A DNA stretch of 64,000 nt from Pleomorphomonas sp. (GCA_029976075.1 JARKNW010000035.1:124001-188000); one strand, 5' to 3'. Counted from the stretch's first letter, positions 18,489-28,826 are shown. Translations and numbers: made by a program. Notes: generated from the sequence alone by a model not told the origin.

Positions 18489-21194
18489 ATGAGCCTCCAA
18501 AGCCTCGACCCCTTCTTTCGGCCGAAGCGCGTCGTGCTGATCGGCGCGACGTCGCGGCCAAACTCGGTCGGCTCGGTGCTAGCGCGGAATCTCACCGCCT
18601 TCGGCCTCGATCGGGTCGCCTTCGTCAATCCCTTCGTTGCCGAGATAGACGGTATCGCCGTTCATCCTTCGCTGACCGACCTCCCGGCTCCGGCCGATCT
18701 GGCGGTGGTCGCCGTGCCTCCAGAGGCAATCGTCGGCGTCATGGAGGAGATCGGCGCCGCAGACATTCACCACGCCGTGGTTATCACCACCGGGCTTGGC
18801 CATGGGCAGGGGAGCCTTCTCGAGGCCATGACGGCTGTTGCCCGGCGGCACGGCATCCGCGTACTCGGACCCAACAGCGCCGGCTTGCAAATTCCACCGA
18901 TCGGTCTCAACGCCAGTTTTGCCCAACGTGCGGCGGTAACCGGTGATCTCGCTTTCGTCTCGCAATCGGGCACCCTAACTCATGCGGCCCTCGATTGGGC
19001 GGCAAGGCATGGCATCGGCTTTTCCGGGATTGCCGTACTCGGGGATGCCGTCGATGTGCATTTCGACGAGATGCTCGACCATTTCGCGCTCGACCACCGC
19101 ACGCGCGCGATCCTTCTCTATCTCGAGAGCATCGGCGACGCGCGAGCCTTTCTGTCCGCGGCACGGGCCGCCGCCCGTTCGAAGCCGGTGGTGGTCATCA
19201 AGGCCGGACGCCACGCCGCCGGTGCCCGCGCGGCGCGATCGCATACCGGCGCACTGGCCGGCGTCGATGCCGTCTATGACTGCGCCTTCCGGCGTGCGGG
19301 TCTCCTCAGGGTAGCAGACCTCGACGAGATGTTTGCCGCGGCCGAGACACTCAGCCTGGTCCCCCGCATCAGAGGCAAGCGTATCGCCATCATCACCAAC
19401 GGTGGCGGAGCGGGCGTATTGGCAGCCGACAGCGTCGTGGATCTCGGTGGGGAAATAGCAACCTTGAGCGAGGAGACCGTCTCGGCGCTGGATCAATCGC
19501 TCCCGCCCGGCTGGTCGCGTGGCAATCCGATCGACCTCATCGGCAACGCCGCCGCCGATCGCTATGGTGCCGCGACTCGCGCCGTACTCGCAGATGACGG
19601 CGTCGACGCCGTGGTGGCGATCAATTGCCCCACCCCTCTCGCCCCCTCGCGGCTCGCGGCCGAAGCGGTTGTGGAAGCCGTCTCCGGCTATCGTCGCGGT
19701 CACTATGACGGCAAACCGTTGATCGCCGCATGGCTCGGCGAGGACGATGGCTGGAGTTCGACCTTCGCGAAGGCCCGGATTCCGGCGCTCGAGACACCGC
19801 ATGGCGCCGTCGAAGGGCTCATGCAACTCGTTCGACAGGCCGAGGCTCAGGCAGCGCTGACGGCAACGCCAGCCGATGTTTTGGCAGGCTTTTCACCCGA
19901 TCGGAACCGAGCGGCTTCGGTGATCGCTGCGGCATTGGCCGATGACCGCCTGTGGCTCAAGGCGAGTGAGGTCGTCGAACTTCTCGCCGCCTATGACATT
20001 CCAATTGTGCCGGCGCTCGCCGCCGCAAACGCAGCGGACGCTCGGCATCTGGCTGCCGAGCTTTTGAAACAGCACCGCTCGTTGGTGGTGAAGATTGCGT
20101 CGCCGGACATCGTTCACAAGTCCGACGTGGGTGGGGTGGAGCTCGAACTGTCCAGCCCGGAGGCGGTGGCAGCCGCGACCGAGGCGGTGATCGCCCGCGC
20201 CAAAGCCGCTCGTCCCGGCGCCCGAGTTGAGGGTGTCACGCTTCATCCCATGATCGTGGCACCCAAGGCGGTCGAGTTGATTGCAGGTGTCACCGACGAT
20301 CCAGTCTTCGGACCGGTCATGGTGTTCGGACGTGGCGGCACAGCCGTGGAAGTAATCAACGACAGGGCATTGGCGTTGCCGCCCCTCGATGCCAACCTCG
20401 CGCACGACCTGATCGCTCGGACGCGCGTCGCCCGTCAGCTCCAGGGTTATCGCGACCGTCGGCCCGTCGACGTCGATCGGCTGGCCGGCATCCTGCAACG
20501 GCTCGCCCAACTTGTCGCCGAGCATCCGGCGATAGGGGATATCGACCTCAATCCGCTGATCGCCGAGGCGGACCGGCTGACGGTGGTGGACGCGAGGGTG
20601 ACGCTCGTTCCCAACACACCTGCGTCAGGAACCGCCGTGCACCACCCCCGCCTGTCCATACGGCCCTATCCGACCGAATGGGAGGAGCACTTGAAATTGC
20701 CCGGCGGCCGGATGGTTTTCGTACGCCCGGTGCGTCCGGAGGATGAAGGACGTTACCTCGCCTTTTTCTCAAAGATGACCGCCGAAGACATGCGCCTGCG
20801 CTTTTTCCAGCGCGTCCACGACCTCGGTCATGCCTTCGTAGCCCGGTTGACCCAGATCGATTATGCCCGCGCCATGGCCTTCATCGCCCTCGACCCGGAC
20901 AGTGGCGACATGCTTGGCGGAGTGCGTTTGCACGGCGACCCCGGCGGTGGCGATGGGGAATACGCCGTCTCAGTGCGCTCAGATCTCAAGGGGCTCGGCT
21001 TGGGGCGAACCTTGATGACCCAGATCATTCGCTATGCGCGCCGGGAAGGCTATGCCCATATCCACGGCGAAGTGCTTGCCGAGAATCGCCAAATGCTCCG
21101 CATGTGCGAACGGCTCGGGTTCGTGCTGACGCCCGACCCGGACAGTCACGACATCATCAAGGTCGACCTCGACCTCAGGTCGATTACCGACTGA
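18489..21194 (+). CDS. Acyl-CoA synthetase (NDP-forming)-like protein fused to GNAT acetyltransferase (PatZ/Pat-like)
   Basis: A 901-residue protein related to the protein lysine acetyltransferase PatZ/YfiQ. Domain order: CoA-binding Rossmann (1-105), succinyl-CoA ligase-like (150-290, with SHTGALAG at 251-258), ATP-grasp (about 480-700, KIASPDIVHKSDVGGVEL), and C-terminal GNAT (about 735-895, with SVRSDLKGLGLGRTLMTQII as acetyl-CoA site). Homologues acetylate acetyl-CoA synthetase and other enzymes. Its position after a Usp gene and malate synthase points to control of acetate and C2 metabolism; that is inference. Confidence 0.9.
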   Translation: MSLQSLDPFFRPKRVVLIGATSRPNSVGSVLARNLTAFGLDRVAFVNPFVAEIDGIAVHPSLTDLPAPADLAVVAVPPEAIVGVMEEIGAADIHHAVVITTGLGHGQGSLLEAMTAVARRHGIRVLGPNSAGLQIPPIGLNASFAQRAAVTGDLAFVSQSGTLTHAALDWAARHGIGFSGIAVLGDAVDVHFDEMLDHFALDHRTRAILLYLESIGDARAFLSAARAAARSKPVVVIKAGRHAAGARAARSHTGALAGVDAVYDCAFRRAGLLRVADLDEMFAAAETLSLVPRIRGKRIAIITNGGGAGVLAADSVVDLGGEIATLSEETVSALDQSLPPGWSRGNPIDLIGNAAADRYGAATRAVLADDGVDAVVAINCPTPLAPSRLAAEAVVEAVSGYRRGHYDGKPLIAAWLGEDDGWSSTFAKARIPALETPHGAVEGLMQLVRQAEAQAALTATPADVLAGFSPDRNRAASVIAAALADDRLWLKASEVVELLAAYDIPIVPALAAANAADARHLAAELLKQHRSLVVKIASPDIVHKSDVGGVELELSSPEAVAAATEAVIARAKAARPGARVEGVTLHPMIVAPKAVELIAGVTDDPVFGPVMVFGRGGTAVEVINDRALALPPLDANLAHDLIARTRVARQLQGYRDRRPVDVDRLAGILQRLAQLVAEHPAIGDIDLNPLIAEADRLTVVDARVTLVPNTPASGTAVHHPRLSIRPYPTEWEEHLKLPGGRMVFVRPVRPEDEGRYLAFFSKMTAEDMRLRFFQRVHDLGHAFVARLTQIDYARAMAFIALDPDSGDMLGGVRLHGDPGGGDGEYAVSVRSDLKGLGLGRTLMTQIIRYARREGYAHIHGEVLAENRQMLRMCERLGFVLTPDPDSHDIIKVDLDLRSITD

Positions 21195-21483
21195 CCTAAA
21201 GTCTATTTGTCGTACTTTTCTTGTCGAAGAGTGCTGCCTTGGTGACACTCCAACTTGCGACCTGCGATTTTCAGGTTGTTTCCGGACTTTGGCGGACGCC
21301 TGGGCGAAATGACTGAACTTCGGCGATTTTTAGCTTTGTCAAACGATTGCAAAAGCCGACAATTTTTCGCGCTTTAGGTGTGTTTCATCCACTTTTTCTT
21401 TACCGGCCCGCAGCACTGTTCCCCGATACGCACGTCGAGCCAGCGTGCCGTCTTCATGGCGGACGCCAATCCGGGGGGAGAAG

Positions 21484-23871
21484 ATGTCGCTCACGGCTTT
21501 CCTGTCAAACCGATCGATTTCCATGAAGATCGGCGGTGGACTTATTTCCCTTGCGGTGTTGGCCGCCGTCGTCGGGGGCGCAGGGTTTCTCGGTCTCAAT
21601 CGTCTGGGCTTTGCCGTCGACATGACGTCGAAGTCGGCCTCCGTGTTGGCAACGGTCAACGACGCCGGCAACGCCGTGACGACGTTCATCCAGAACCGCG
21701 ACAACGGAGCGGCTTCGGAAGCCGGGCACCTGCTCGATCAGGTCAACGCCAGCCTCGACGACCTGGGCGGCAAGGCGGATTCGGGACTCGCCCCGGCCTA
21801 TGCCGCGGTGGATCAGTTCCGCGCATCGATCAGTGTCCTGTCTTCTTCCTCGGATGCCGTGGCCTCAACCGCCGCCGCAACCATGGAACTGCTGTCCAAC
21901 ATGCAGAGCCGGGCCAGCCAGATCGAATCCGACGCGGCTGCGAAGGCCAAGGACTTCCAAACCAAGGGGGCTGACGCGGCCAAGGCGGCCAACGCGGCGT
22001 CCGACCTCGCAGTGGTCGCCTACAAGATCGAAACGTTGGTGCTGAAAGCCAACGAATCTCTGGCAAAGTTCGCTGCCGACGGTGATAGCAAGAATGTCGA
22101 GGCAACCGCCCAGTCTGTGTCGGCTGCGCGCTTGCTTGTGGATCAGATTCGGCCCCTCGGCACTTCGGACGACATCAAGTCGCAAGCCGACTCCATCGAA
22201 GCTACCGCTCAGGGACTCGGGGCGCTTTTGCAAGGCATGAAGGACACCAGCAACCCCTTCTCGGTTGAGCAGAAGCGGATTCTTGTCCTGGACCGCCTCG
22301 CCAACCTGACGAATGGCACCGAAGAAATCATTCGCCTCGCCGGCTTGCAGCGCGACGCGGCCGTCAACAACATGCAAGCCGCGCTCACCGACGCCGCGAA
22401 GGCGCGTGAGCTTTCGGACCTCGCGACCATTTTCGGCAGCGAGATCGATGAACTGGCACTGCAGACGACGACCTATCGCTACGATCCGGAAGCAGTCAGC
22501 ACCAAGATGATGTTGAAAGCCGCCGATGCGGCCAAGGAGACGGGGCAGAAAATCGTTGCCGCCGGCGGAGTCGATCCTTCCAAGGACATCGACCGCTTCA
22601 AGGAAGCCTTCACGAAGCTCATCGATGCATCGAAGGCCTTTGCGGGGGCTCGCGACGATTCGCGTGGCCAGTCGGCCGCAGCCATATCCGCCATCAAGGC
22701 AGTCGTCGATGACCGTGCCGCCGCCGCTAGCCGCAATCGGGCCTCCAGTACGCTCACCATGTCGGGGACGCTTGGCGCGGCTCTTGTGTTCGCGCTCATC
22801 ATCGGCGTCGTCCTGTCGCGCTTGATCACTCGCCCGATCACCGCTTTGACCGCCGCCATGCGGCGGCTGGCCACCGGCGACACGGACATGGCGCTTGATC
22901 TGGCCAACCGCAAGGACGAAATCGGTGGCATGTTCGGGGCAGTGCGCGTCTTCCGCGACAACGCCATCGAACGCCGCAGTCTTGCCGAACAGACAGAAGC
23001 CGAGCAGAGGGCAAGGGCGCTTCGCCAGGAGACCATCGAAGGCGTCATCAACGAATTCCGCCTGGAGATCGAACAATTGGTCGGCACCGTTGCCGGTAAT
23101 GCCGATCAGATGGAAGCGACGGCTCGTGCATTGGCTGCCATCGCCGAGGAAGCGCGTGAGCGAGCCGGCACCGCGGCCTCCGCTTCGGAGCTGGCTTCCG
23201 ACGGGGTCCAGACCGTTGCCGCCGCCGCCGAGGAACTATCGGCCTCGATTGGCGAGATATCGCGCCAGACCGGCACCGCCACCGCCGTTGCCCAACGTGC
23301 GACTGGCGAGGCGAGAAAGACCGACGCCACGATATCGGGCCTGGCCGACGCGGCCACGCGCATCGGCAATGTCATCACCCTGATCAAGGCGATTGCCGAG
23401 CAGACCAACCTTCTTGCGCTCAATGCCACGATCGAGTCGGCCCGGGCCGGCGAGGCGGGCAAGGGCTTTGCCGTGGTTGCCTCCGAGGTCAAGAACCTTG
23501 CCGGCCAGACAGCCAAGGCAACCGAGGAGATCGCATCGCAAATCGCCCAGATCCAGCTGTCGACCGGCGAGGCTGTCGCAGCCATTCGCGCCATCTCCGA
23601 CATCATGGGCGAAGTGGACCGCACGACCAATGTCATCGCGACGGCGGTCGGCGAACAGGGTCATGCCACCGCCGAGATTTCATTGAACGCCCAGAAGGCT
23701 GCCGGTGGAACCAAATCGGTGGCGGACGAAACGCTGGCCCTCACGCGTGTTGTCGGCGAGACGTCGCAATCGGCCAGCCAGGTGTTGGCCGTCTCCAACG
23801 ACATGAACGACCAGGCCACTCGCCTGCGCGAGGTGGTGGAGCGGTTCATCAATCGGGTGATGGCTGCCTGA
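21484..23871 (+). CDS. Methyl-accepting chemotaxis protein with long periplasmic sensor
   Basis: Chemoreceptor of 795 residues. TM1 at about 13-36, an unusually long helical periplasmic region of about 385 residues (helical-bimodular-like by size), TM2 at about 425-447, HAMP with [17 protein letters not shown], then the cytoplasmic signalling tip [19 protein letters not shown]. There is no C-terminal CheR-tether pentapeptide. The start ATG at 21484 follows GGGGGGAGAAG; 13 upstream in-frame residues are ignored. The ligand is unknown. Confidence 0.92.
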   Translation: MSLTAFLSNRSISMKIGGGLISLAVLAAVVGGAGFLGLNRLGFAVDMTSKSASVLATVNDAGNAVTTFIQNRDNGAASEAGHLLDQVNASLDDLGGKADSGLAPAYAAVDQFRASISVLSSSSDAVASTAAATMELLSNMQSRASQIESDAAAKAKDFQTKGADAAKAANAASDLAVVAYKIETLVLKANESLAKFAADGDSKNVEATAQSVSAARLLVDQIRPLGTSDDIKSQADSIEATAQGLGALLQGMKDTSNPFSVEQKRILVLDRLANLTNGTEEIIRLAGLQRDAAVNNMQAALTDAAKARELSDLATIFGSEIDELALQTTTYRYDPEAVSTKMMLKAADAAKETGQKIVAAGGVDPSKDIDRFKEAFTKLIDASKAFAGARDDSRGQSAAAISAIKAVVDDRAAAASRNRASSTLTMSGTLGAALVFALIIGVVLSRLITRPITALTAAMRRLATGDTDMALDLANRKDEIGGMFGAVRVFRDNAIERRSLAEQTEAEQRARALRQETIEGVINEFRLEIEQLVGTVAGNADQMEATARALAAIAEEARERAGTAASASELASDGVQTVAAAAEELSASIGEISRQTGTATAVAQRATGEARKTDATISGLADAATRIGNVITLIKAIAEQTNLLALNATIESARAGEAGKGFAVVASEVKNLAGQTAKATEEIASQIAQIQLSTGEAVAAIRAISDIMGEVDRTTNVIATAVGEQGHATAEISLNAQKAAGGTKSVADETLALTRVVGETSQSASQVLAVSNDMNDQATRLREVVERFINRVMAA

Positions 23872-23891
23872 GACTTTTTCGGGGGGAGGAG

Positions 23892-23930
23892 AAAACGGGC
23901 GGGCCTCAAAGGCCTGCCCGTTTTCGTTTA
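23892..23930 (+). terminator. Terminator of the chemoreceptor gene
   Basis: A 14-bp stem with one G-T pair (23892-23905 with 23911-23924) followed by a T-rich tail (TTTTCGTTT), 20 bases after the stop codon. Confidence 0.85.
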
Positions 23931-24050
23931 TGCCCCCGAAAATGCAATTAATTTCTTTTTATCATTTTCTTGCATTTTGAACGTCGAGGGGCCATAGTTT
24001 TCAAGGATGGAGAGTGGCCGAAGCACCGGCCCAATATTGGAGTTGAGGAC

Positions 24051-25010
24051 ATGGCTTCCAAGCTTGACCAATTGCGCGAGATGACCGTGGTGGTCGCCGA
24101 TACGGGCGACATCGACGCCATCAAGAAATTCAAGCCGGTCGATTGCACGACGAACCCGACGCTGGTGCTGAAGGCCATTGGCCTGCCCGCCTACGAGCCG
24201 ATCCTTGCCGACGCCGTTGCGTGGGGCAAGAAACAAGCCGGCTCTCAGGAAGCGGCAATCAAGGCGATTGGCGACCGTCTCGCCGTTGCCGTCGGTACCG
24301 AGCTCACCAAGCTGGTCGCCGGGCGCGTTTCGACCGAGGTTGATGCCGACCTGTCGTTCGACACCGCCGCAACCGTCGAGAAGGCGCGTGCCATCATTGC
24401 CGCCTACAAGGCCAATGGTGTGGAACGCGAGCGGATCCTGATCAAGGTTGCCGGCACGTGGGAAGGTATCCGCGCTTCGGAAATCCTTCAGAAGGAAGGT
24501 ATCGACACCAACATGACCCTGATCTTCGACATCGCCCAGGCCATCGCCTGTGCCGATGCGAAGGCCTTCCTGATCTCGCCGTTCGTCGGCCGCATCCTTG
24601 ACTGGTATGTCAAGGCCGAGAACCGCACCTTCACGCCGGATGAGGATCCGGGCGTCATCTCTGTGCATGGCATCTACGATTACTACAAGGCGCACGGCAT
24701 TCCGACCGTGGTGATGGGAGCGTCTTTCCGCTCGCAGGGTGAAGTCGAAGCCCTGGCCGGCTGCGATCGCCTGACGATTTCGCCTGCCCTGCTCGATTCC
24801 CTGGCCGCCGACAACGGCACGCTCAAGCGCGCCCTGTCGCCAAACAAGCCCGGCCCGAAGCCGGCCGTGGTCAACCTCGACGAGAAGTCTTTCCGTTGGG
24901 CCATGAACCAGAATCCGATGGCCACGGAAAAGCTGGCCGAAGGCATTCGTCTGTTCGCCAAGGACCTCGGCGAACTGCGCAAGATCGTCGCCAAGCGCTT
25001 CGTCGCCTGA
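24051..25010 (+). CDS. tal: Transaldolase
   Basis: Pentose-phosphate pathway enzyme that transfers a dihydroxyacetone unit between sedoheptulose-7-phosphate and glyceraldehyde-3-phosphate. The 319-residue protein is of TalB type, with [10 protein letters not shown], the Schiff-base lysine K132 in [12 protein letters not shown], and the [11 protein letters not shown] block. The ATG at 24051 has GAGGAC upstream and gives the TalB N-terminus ([10 protein letters not shown]). A sugar-phosphate-responsive regulator follows in the same direction, and an epimerase-like gene lies nearby. Confidence 0.95.
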   Translation: MASKLDQLREMTVVVADTGDIDAIKKFKPVDCTTNPTLVLKAIGLPAYEPILADAVAWGKKQAGSQEAAIKAIGDRLAVAVGTELTKLVAGRVSTEVDADLSFDTAATVEKARAIIAAYKANGVERERILIKVAGTWEGIRASEILQKEGIDTNMTLIFDIAQAIACADAKAFLISPFVGRILDWYVKAENRTFTPDEDPGVISVHGIYDYYKAHGIPTVVMGASFRSQGEVEALAGCDRLTISPALLDSLAADNGTLKRALSPNKPGPKPAVVNLDEKSFRWAMNQNPMATEKLAEGIRLFAKDLGELRKIVAKRFVA

Positions 25011-25065
25011 CGACTGGTGGCTGGCGGGCACCATCAAGTCGGTACCCTCCGGCCCTCTCCCCGGG

Positions 25066-25095
25066 CCGGCACGTCGACGACGGACGACGTGCCGG
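25066..25095 (+). terminator. Hairpin between transaldolase and the SorC-type regulator
   Basis: A perfect 11-bp stem (25066-25076 with 25085-25095) with an 8-base loop and no T-run. It could attenuate or stabilise the tal message. Confidence 0.45.
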
Positions 25096-25143
25096 ACGCC
25101 GGAGCTATCTCTTGGTTTCCTTCCCGCCCAAGGCGAGTGCACC

Positions 25144-26097
25144 ATGCCCCGGCCCCGCCGCAGCGAAGACATGATTGTCGAGATTGCTCGCCTCCGATAC
25201 GAGCAGCGCCTTCCCCAGATCGAGATCGCCCGCCTGCTCGAGATCTCCGAGGCGACCGTCAGCCGTGCACTCAAGTCGGCTCTCGATCTTGGCTACATCG
25301 AGTTTCAGGTCACCCCGAAGGCGTTTCGTGACAGCGCGACCGAACAGCGGCTGAAGGCCCATCTCGGTCTGCGTCTCGCCGTTGTCGTCGAGAGCCGTGC
25401 CGGCACTCACACACCGGCGGATACCCTGGGCAAGGCGGTCGCTCGGGTCATTGAAGACACGCTGAAGAATGGCGATGTGCTGGGCGTCTCCGATGGAGCA
25501 ACAGCGGCAGCGATCGCCGCGGCAGCTCGTAGGTCACCTGCACGCGATCTCGATGTGGTGGCCCTGGTTGGTGGCGTCGGTGCGCCCGAGCACTACACGC
25601 ACTCATCGGAGGTCTGCCGCCGGCTCGCTGCCGGGCTCGGCGCCCAAGCGTGGCAGTTGCCGGTGCCAGCCATCGTTGATGATGCCGGAGCCGCGCGCCT
25701 GTTGCGCGAAACCGGTACCGTACGCGGCGTCTTTTCGATGATGGATCGTCTCGCCATCGCCGTGGTCGGCGTCGGGGCCATCTCAGCCACGGCCATGGTG
25801 TTCCGCGAGGGGTTCATTGCTCCGGGCAAGCTTGAGGAAATCCGGGCTCACGGTGCCGTCGGCACCATATGCGGCCGCTTCTTTGGCAAGGATGGGCGGC
25901 CGGTCGGCACCGAGTTCGATGATCGGACCCTGTCCATCTCGCTTGAGCGTCTGTCTCGTGTGCCGCTGTCCATCGCCGCGGCATTGTCGCCGCAGAAGGC
26001 CGAGGCAATCCGCGGCGCCGTTGCCGGTGGCCTCGTCAACGCGGTCGCGACCGACGTCGAAACCGCCGAGGCGCTGATGGCTTTGAAGGCCGGATGA
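25144..26097 (+). CDS. SorC/DeoR-type sugar-phosphate-responsive transcriptional regulator
   Basis: A 317-residue regulator with an N-terminal HTH (RLPQIEIARLLEISEATVSRALKSA split across residues 22-46) and a large C-terminal sugar-binding domain (GVSDGATAAAIA, ALVGGVG, GVGAISATAMVFREGF). SorC proteins sense phosphorylated sugars and control pentose or polyol genes. It lies 133 bp after transaldolase on the same strand, so tal is a likely target. No operator could be recognised. Confidence 0.88.
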   Translation: MPRPRRSEDMIVEIARLRYEQRLPQIEIARLLEISEATVSRALKSALDLGYIEFQVTPKAFRDSATEQRLKAHLGLRLAVVVESRAGTHTPADTLGKAVARVIEDTLKNGDVLGVSDGATAAAIAAAARRSPARDLDVVALVGGVGAPEHYTHSSEVCRRLAAGLGAQAWQLPVPAIVDDAGAARLLRETGTVRGVFSMMDRLAIAVVGVGAISATAMVFREGFIAPGKLEEIRAHGAVGTICGRFFGKDGRPVGTEFDDRTLSISLERLSRVPLSIAAALSPQKAEAIRGAVAGGLVNAVATDVETAEALMALKAG

Positions 26098-26159
26098 TGC
26101 TGACAGGCCACGACATACGGCCGAGATAATCTGTGCCCGATGCCAAGGGGGAGATTATC

Positions 26160-26549
26160 TTGACCATTGCCGATGACATCATCGCTCTCGAACGAAGCGC
26201 ACTTGACCGCTGGTGTGCTGGCGACCCCGATGCCTTCCTCGACCTGTCGGCCGATGACGTCACCTACTTCGATCCGTTCCGCGAAACGCGCCTCGACGGC
26301 AAGGCGGCGTTGACAGCTCTCTACGGCGAGTTGCGCGGCAAGATATTCGCTCCCCGTCACGAAATGATCGAACCCAAGGTGCAGGTCGTTGGCGAATCCG
26401 CCGTGCTGACCTTCCGTTTTGTGTCGTGGAATGGCAGTGAGGGCAATCGCGTCGCCTGGAACTGCACGGAAGTGTACCGGCGCGATTCTCAAGGGTGGCG
26501 GATCATCCAGACCCATTGGTCGTTCACCGGTGCCGGTCTCTCCGCATAA
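26160..26549 (+). CDS. SnoaL/NTF2-like (DUF4440-type) small protein
   Basis: A 129-residue single-domain protein of the NTF2/SnoaL fold, recognised by ERSALDRWCAGDPDAFLDL, VTYFDPF, and the C-terminal YRRDSQGWRIIQTHWSF. Such proteins are enzymes or binding domains for small molecules; the ligand is unknown. The start is uncertain: a TTG at 26160 has AAGGGGGAG seven bases upstream and gives a natural N-terminus, while a GTG at 26133 would add nine residues but has no ribosome site. Confidence 0.72.
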   Translation: MTIADDIIALERSALDRWCAGDPDAFLDLSADDVTYFDPFRETRLDGKAALTALYGELRGKIFAPRHEMIEPKVQVVGESAVLTFRFVSWNGSEGNRVAWNCTEVYRRDSQGWRIIQTHWSFTGAGLSA

Positions 26550-26733
26550 TAGCCGAGCCTGACCACTTGGCCGTCTCCTCTCCAAGGCAAGTCCAACGCC
26601 CAGTCCGCAGGGCTTGTTGGGTGCACTTTCCTCATGCGCACCGGTGCCCATCTTGCTCGAAAATGCTCTATTGGGTTTTCCGCTTAGGCATTGCTATGTT
26701 CGGTGGCAATCGCAACAACGGGCGGATGGAATC

Positions 26734-27132
26734 ATGGCGGATGTACGGGCTATCTGCGCGATCGGTCAGCGTGGCCAGATTGGGCTCAACGGCGAGCTAC
26801 CCTGGGAAGGCAATCCGGGGCGAGAGTTCGTAGCCGACGTCGAGCGCTTCTACGAGGTGACGCGGGGACATGTGATGCTGGCTGGGCCGCACACCATCTC
26901 AACCCTACCTGGCTTCATGCAGTTCGATCGCACGTTATGTTCCGTCCGCTCCAGCGATCGCCCCGAAGAGGTGCTCGCGCGGTTCTCCGATCGCGTTGTC
27001 TATGTCGCGGGCGGACCAGCGGTCTGGGAGGCCTACGCAGGTTTCATCCGCCACTGGGATATCAACCGCCTGCCCTACGACGGCCCAGCCGACCGCTGGT
27101 TCAAACCAGAATGGCTGGTGGCGACCCGCTGA
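26734..27132 (+). CDS. Dihydrofolate reductase-like protein, short form
   Basis: A 132-residue protein of the DHFR fold, shorter than classical FolA (about 160). It has the family start IRAICAIGQRGQIGLNGELPW-type pattern (here residues 5-24), TRGHVMLAGPHTI for the NADPH site, and VVYVAGGPAVWEAY near residue 88. The C-terminus HWDINRLPYDGPADRWF is characteristic of a rhizobial subgroup. Whether it reduces dihydrofolate or another pterin is not known. The start ATG at 26734 excludes 40 upstream in-frame residues. Confidence 0.78.
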   Translation: MADVRAICAIGQRGQIGLNGELPWEGNPGREFVADVERFYEVTRGHVMLAGPHTISTLPGFMQFDRTLCSVRSSDRPEEVLARFSDRVVYVAGGPAVWEAYAGFIRHWDINRLPYDGPADRWFKPEWLVATR

Positions 27133-27156
27133 TCCCTCTTTACCAAGTGACGACAA

Positions 27157-27195
27157 AAGGGCGCCGGAGCCATGTCTCCAGCGCCCTTCTTGTTT
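27157..27195. terminator. Bidirectional terminator between convergent genes
   Basis: Stem 27157-27169 with 27176-27188 (one bulge each side), flanked by AAAA on the left and a T-rich tail on the right. It serves both the DHFR-like gene and the epimerase-like gene. Confidence 0.8.
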
Positions 27196-27250
27196 CCAAG
27201 CCTTTGAAAAGCGTTTCTGAAATCCGAACGCGACTGGCTTTGTTTCCGCC

Positions 27251-27949
27251 TCAGAGGCTCTTCAGCCACTCCATGCGCTGACCGAGGTCGGGGGCATCGA
27301 ACACCAGTTTGCCGGCAACGATCGCCTGGGCACCAGCCTTGCGAAGAACAGGAACCGTGTCCTCACGGATGGCACCGTCGGCAACCAAGACGATCCGGTG
27401 ATCGGACGGGACGCCTGCTATGTACTTCTGGGCTTCCTGAAGGCGTTGCGTGGCCGACTGGCTTATGCCCTCGCGCTCGCCAATGCCGGCGCCGAACAAG
27501 GTGACCAACTGGACGCGCGGCAGATGGCGGATCAGCTTGGCAACCGGAGTATCGACTTTCAGCACGACACCCGCGACCAGCCCCAGTTCCTTGATGCGGG
27601 CAATGCCGCTGTCGGTCAGCAGCGTGTTTTCGGCGTGGATCGAGATGGCGTCAGCGCCAGCGGCGGCGAACTGATTGATCTGGTTGATCAAAGCCGGCTC
27701 ACCCACCATCAGGTGGACGTGTATGGGCTTGTCGGTGATCGAGCGGATGCGGGAGACGATTTCCGGAAACATCAACAGCGTGTCGGCAAATATGCCGTCA
27801 GAAGCGTCAATGTGGATCACGTTGGCGTAGGGTTCGACGCGGGCCACTTCGTCGGCAATGCGCAGGAGATCAGACGACCACATCGAGAACTCAGTGATCA
27901 GGTGGTCGGTCGGGAGGCGGTCGATCCATCCGGCGGCGGGGCGGTTCAT
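27251..27949 (-). CDS. Ribulose-phosphate 3-epimerase-like protein
   Basis: A 232-residue TIM-barrel protein of the Rpe/AlsE family, which epimerises ketose phosphates at C3. Two catalytic aspartates appear to be kept (HIDASDG near residue 47, VADGAIRED near 196) and so is the phosphate-binding end (GAQAIVAGKLVF). The usual Rpe blocks are changed: DVHLMV is HVHLMV, and NPGFGGQ-F is FGAGIGEREG. It is therefore probably a divergent paralogue acting on another sugar phosphate, which fits the nearby transaldolase and SorC genes. Start ATG at 27949, with GGAG upstream. Confidence 0.82.
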   Translation of the reverse strand: MNRPAAGWIDRLPTDHLITEFSMWSSDLLRIADEVARVEPYANVIHIDASDGIFADTLLMFPEIVSRIRSITDKPIHVHLMVGEPALINQINQFAAAGADAISIHAENTLLTDSGIARIKELGLVAGVVLKVDTPVAKLIRHLPRVQLVTLFGAGIGEREGISQSATQRLQEAQKYIAGVPSDHRIVLVADGAIREDTVPVLRKAGAQAIVAGKLVFDAPDLGQRMEWLKSL

Positions 27950-28134
27950 CAGGCGATTCTCCGGGGGTCAGAACATACGTAGCACCGAGCGGCAGGCAGC
28001 CCTCACCCACCAACTCACATGCCGTGTTCAAGATTGCGCACAAGTACTTGGATAGCACTAGTGCTTTCGTAGCGAAGAGGGCTTTTTTCCCGGAAAGCCA
28101 AGCGCCAACATAGCTCCTCTTCCGATAACGCAAA

Positions 28135-28157
28135 GCGGCGGGGCACAACCCCGCCGC
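28135..28157 (-). terminator. Terminator of the Ser-rich protein gene
   Basis: A perfect 9-bp stem (28135-28143 with 28149-28157) followed on the minus strand by TTTG, 24 bases after the stop codon at 28182. Confidence 0.7.
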
Positions 28158-28181
28158 TGCGTTCGTCTCCAGTTCCTGTCG

Positions 28182-28733
28182 TCAGGCAACCAGGTCGAAC
28201 AGATGACTGGTGCTGCTCGAAGAGGTTGAGGTGCCGTCGGCGCCATAGGAAGTCTGGCTGCTTTCGGCGAGAGCCTCCTGGAGCTGCTTCAGAATGTCGG
28301 TAATCGAGCTGCTGGACGATGAAGTGTCATCGGTAGCATCCGTCGCCTGATCACCCTCCGGCGGCGGCCCGGGAGGCGGCCCACCGGCACCCTGCGGTCC
28401 ACCCGCTCCATTCGCCCCCTTGCCCTTGGAGAAGGTGTCGTCGAAGACCTTGGCCAGCTCATCGGCTTGGTCGGATGTCAGCGTACCGGCTTCGACTTGT
28501 TGCTGGATAAGATTGGCAATCTTATCCTTCATCTCATCGCGCGACGGCGGCTTGCTGCTGGAAGTTCCGCTCGAGCGATTGCTTGATAAGGTCGAGTCGA
28601 TGTTTTCCAGCGCTGTAGTAAGTGCGGATTGATCGCTCGACTTGATGCTGCCAGCGCTTATGTCCGATTGAAGCGTCGACTGCAGCCGGGCAAGCGGCGA
28701 CTGGTGAGTAGTTGTTGAAGAAATCGAGGTCAT
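28182..28733 (-). CDS. Ser/Thr-rich hypothetical protein with helical core
   Basis: A 183-residue protein of unknown function. The N-terminus is Ser/Thr-rich without a signal peptide; residues 65-95 form an amphipathic segment (EMKDKIANLIQQQVEAGTL, then SDQADELAKVF) with an acidic, EF-hand-like or Spy-like flavour; a Gly/Pro-rich linker (PPPGPPPEG) leads to a Ser-rich tail ending HLFDLVA. Similar low-complexity proteins occur in other Rhizobiales. It is divergent from a two-component system 180 bp away and could be its target. Confidence 0.7.
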   Translation of the reverse strand: MTSISSTTTHQSPLARLQSTLQSDISAGSIKSSDQSALTTALENIDSTLSSNRSSGTSSSKPPSRDEMKDKIANLIQQQVEAGTLTSDQADELAKVFDDTFSKGKGANGAGGPQGAGGPPPGPPPEGDQATDATDDTSSSSSSITDILKQLQEALAESSQTSYGADGTSTSSSSTSHLFDLVA

Positions 28734-28799
28734 TTTTACCCTCGGGCTAGAGTCTTACGCATTACTTCAAGCAGCCAAGCGCCCGGACCGTTAACGAGT

Positions 28800-28826
28800 G
28801 GTAACCAATGTGCCGGCGCGGTAACC
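28800..28826. promoter_or_regulatory. Direct repeats GGTAACC, candidate response-regulator site
   Basis: Two exact GGTAACC copies (28800-28806 and 28820-28826) start 20 bp apart, two helical turns, in the divergent spacer between the Ser-rich gene and the OmpR-type regulator gene. OmpR-family regulators bind direct repeats, so this may be their site. Confidence 0.4.
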
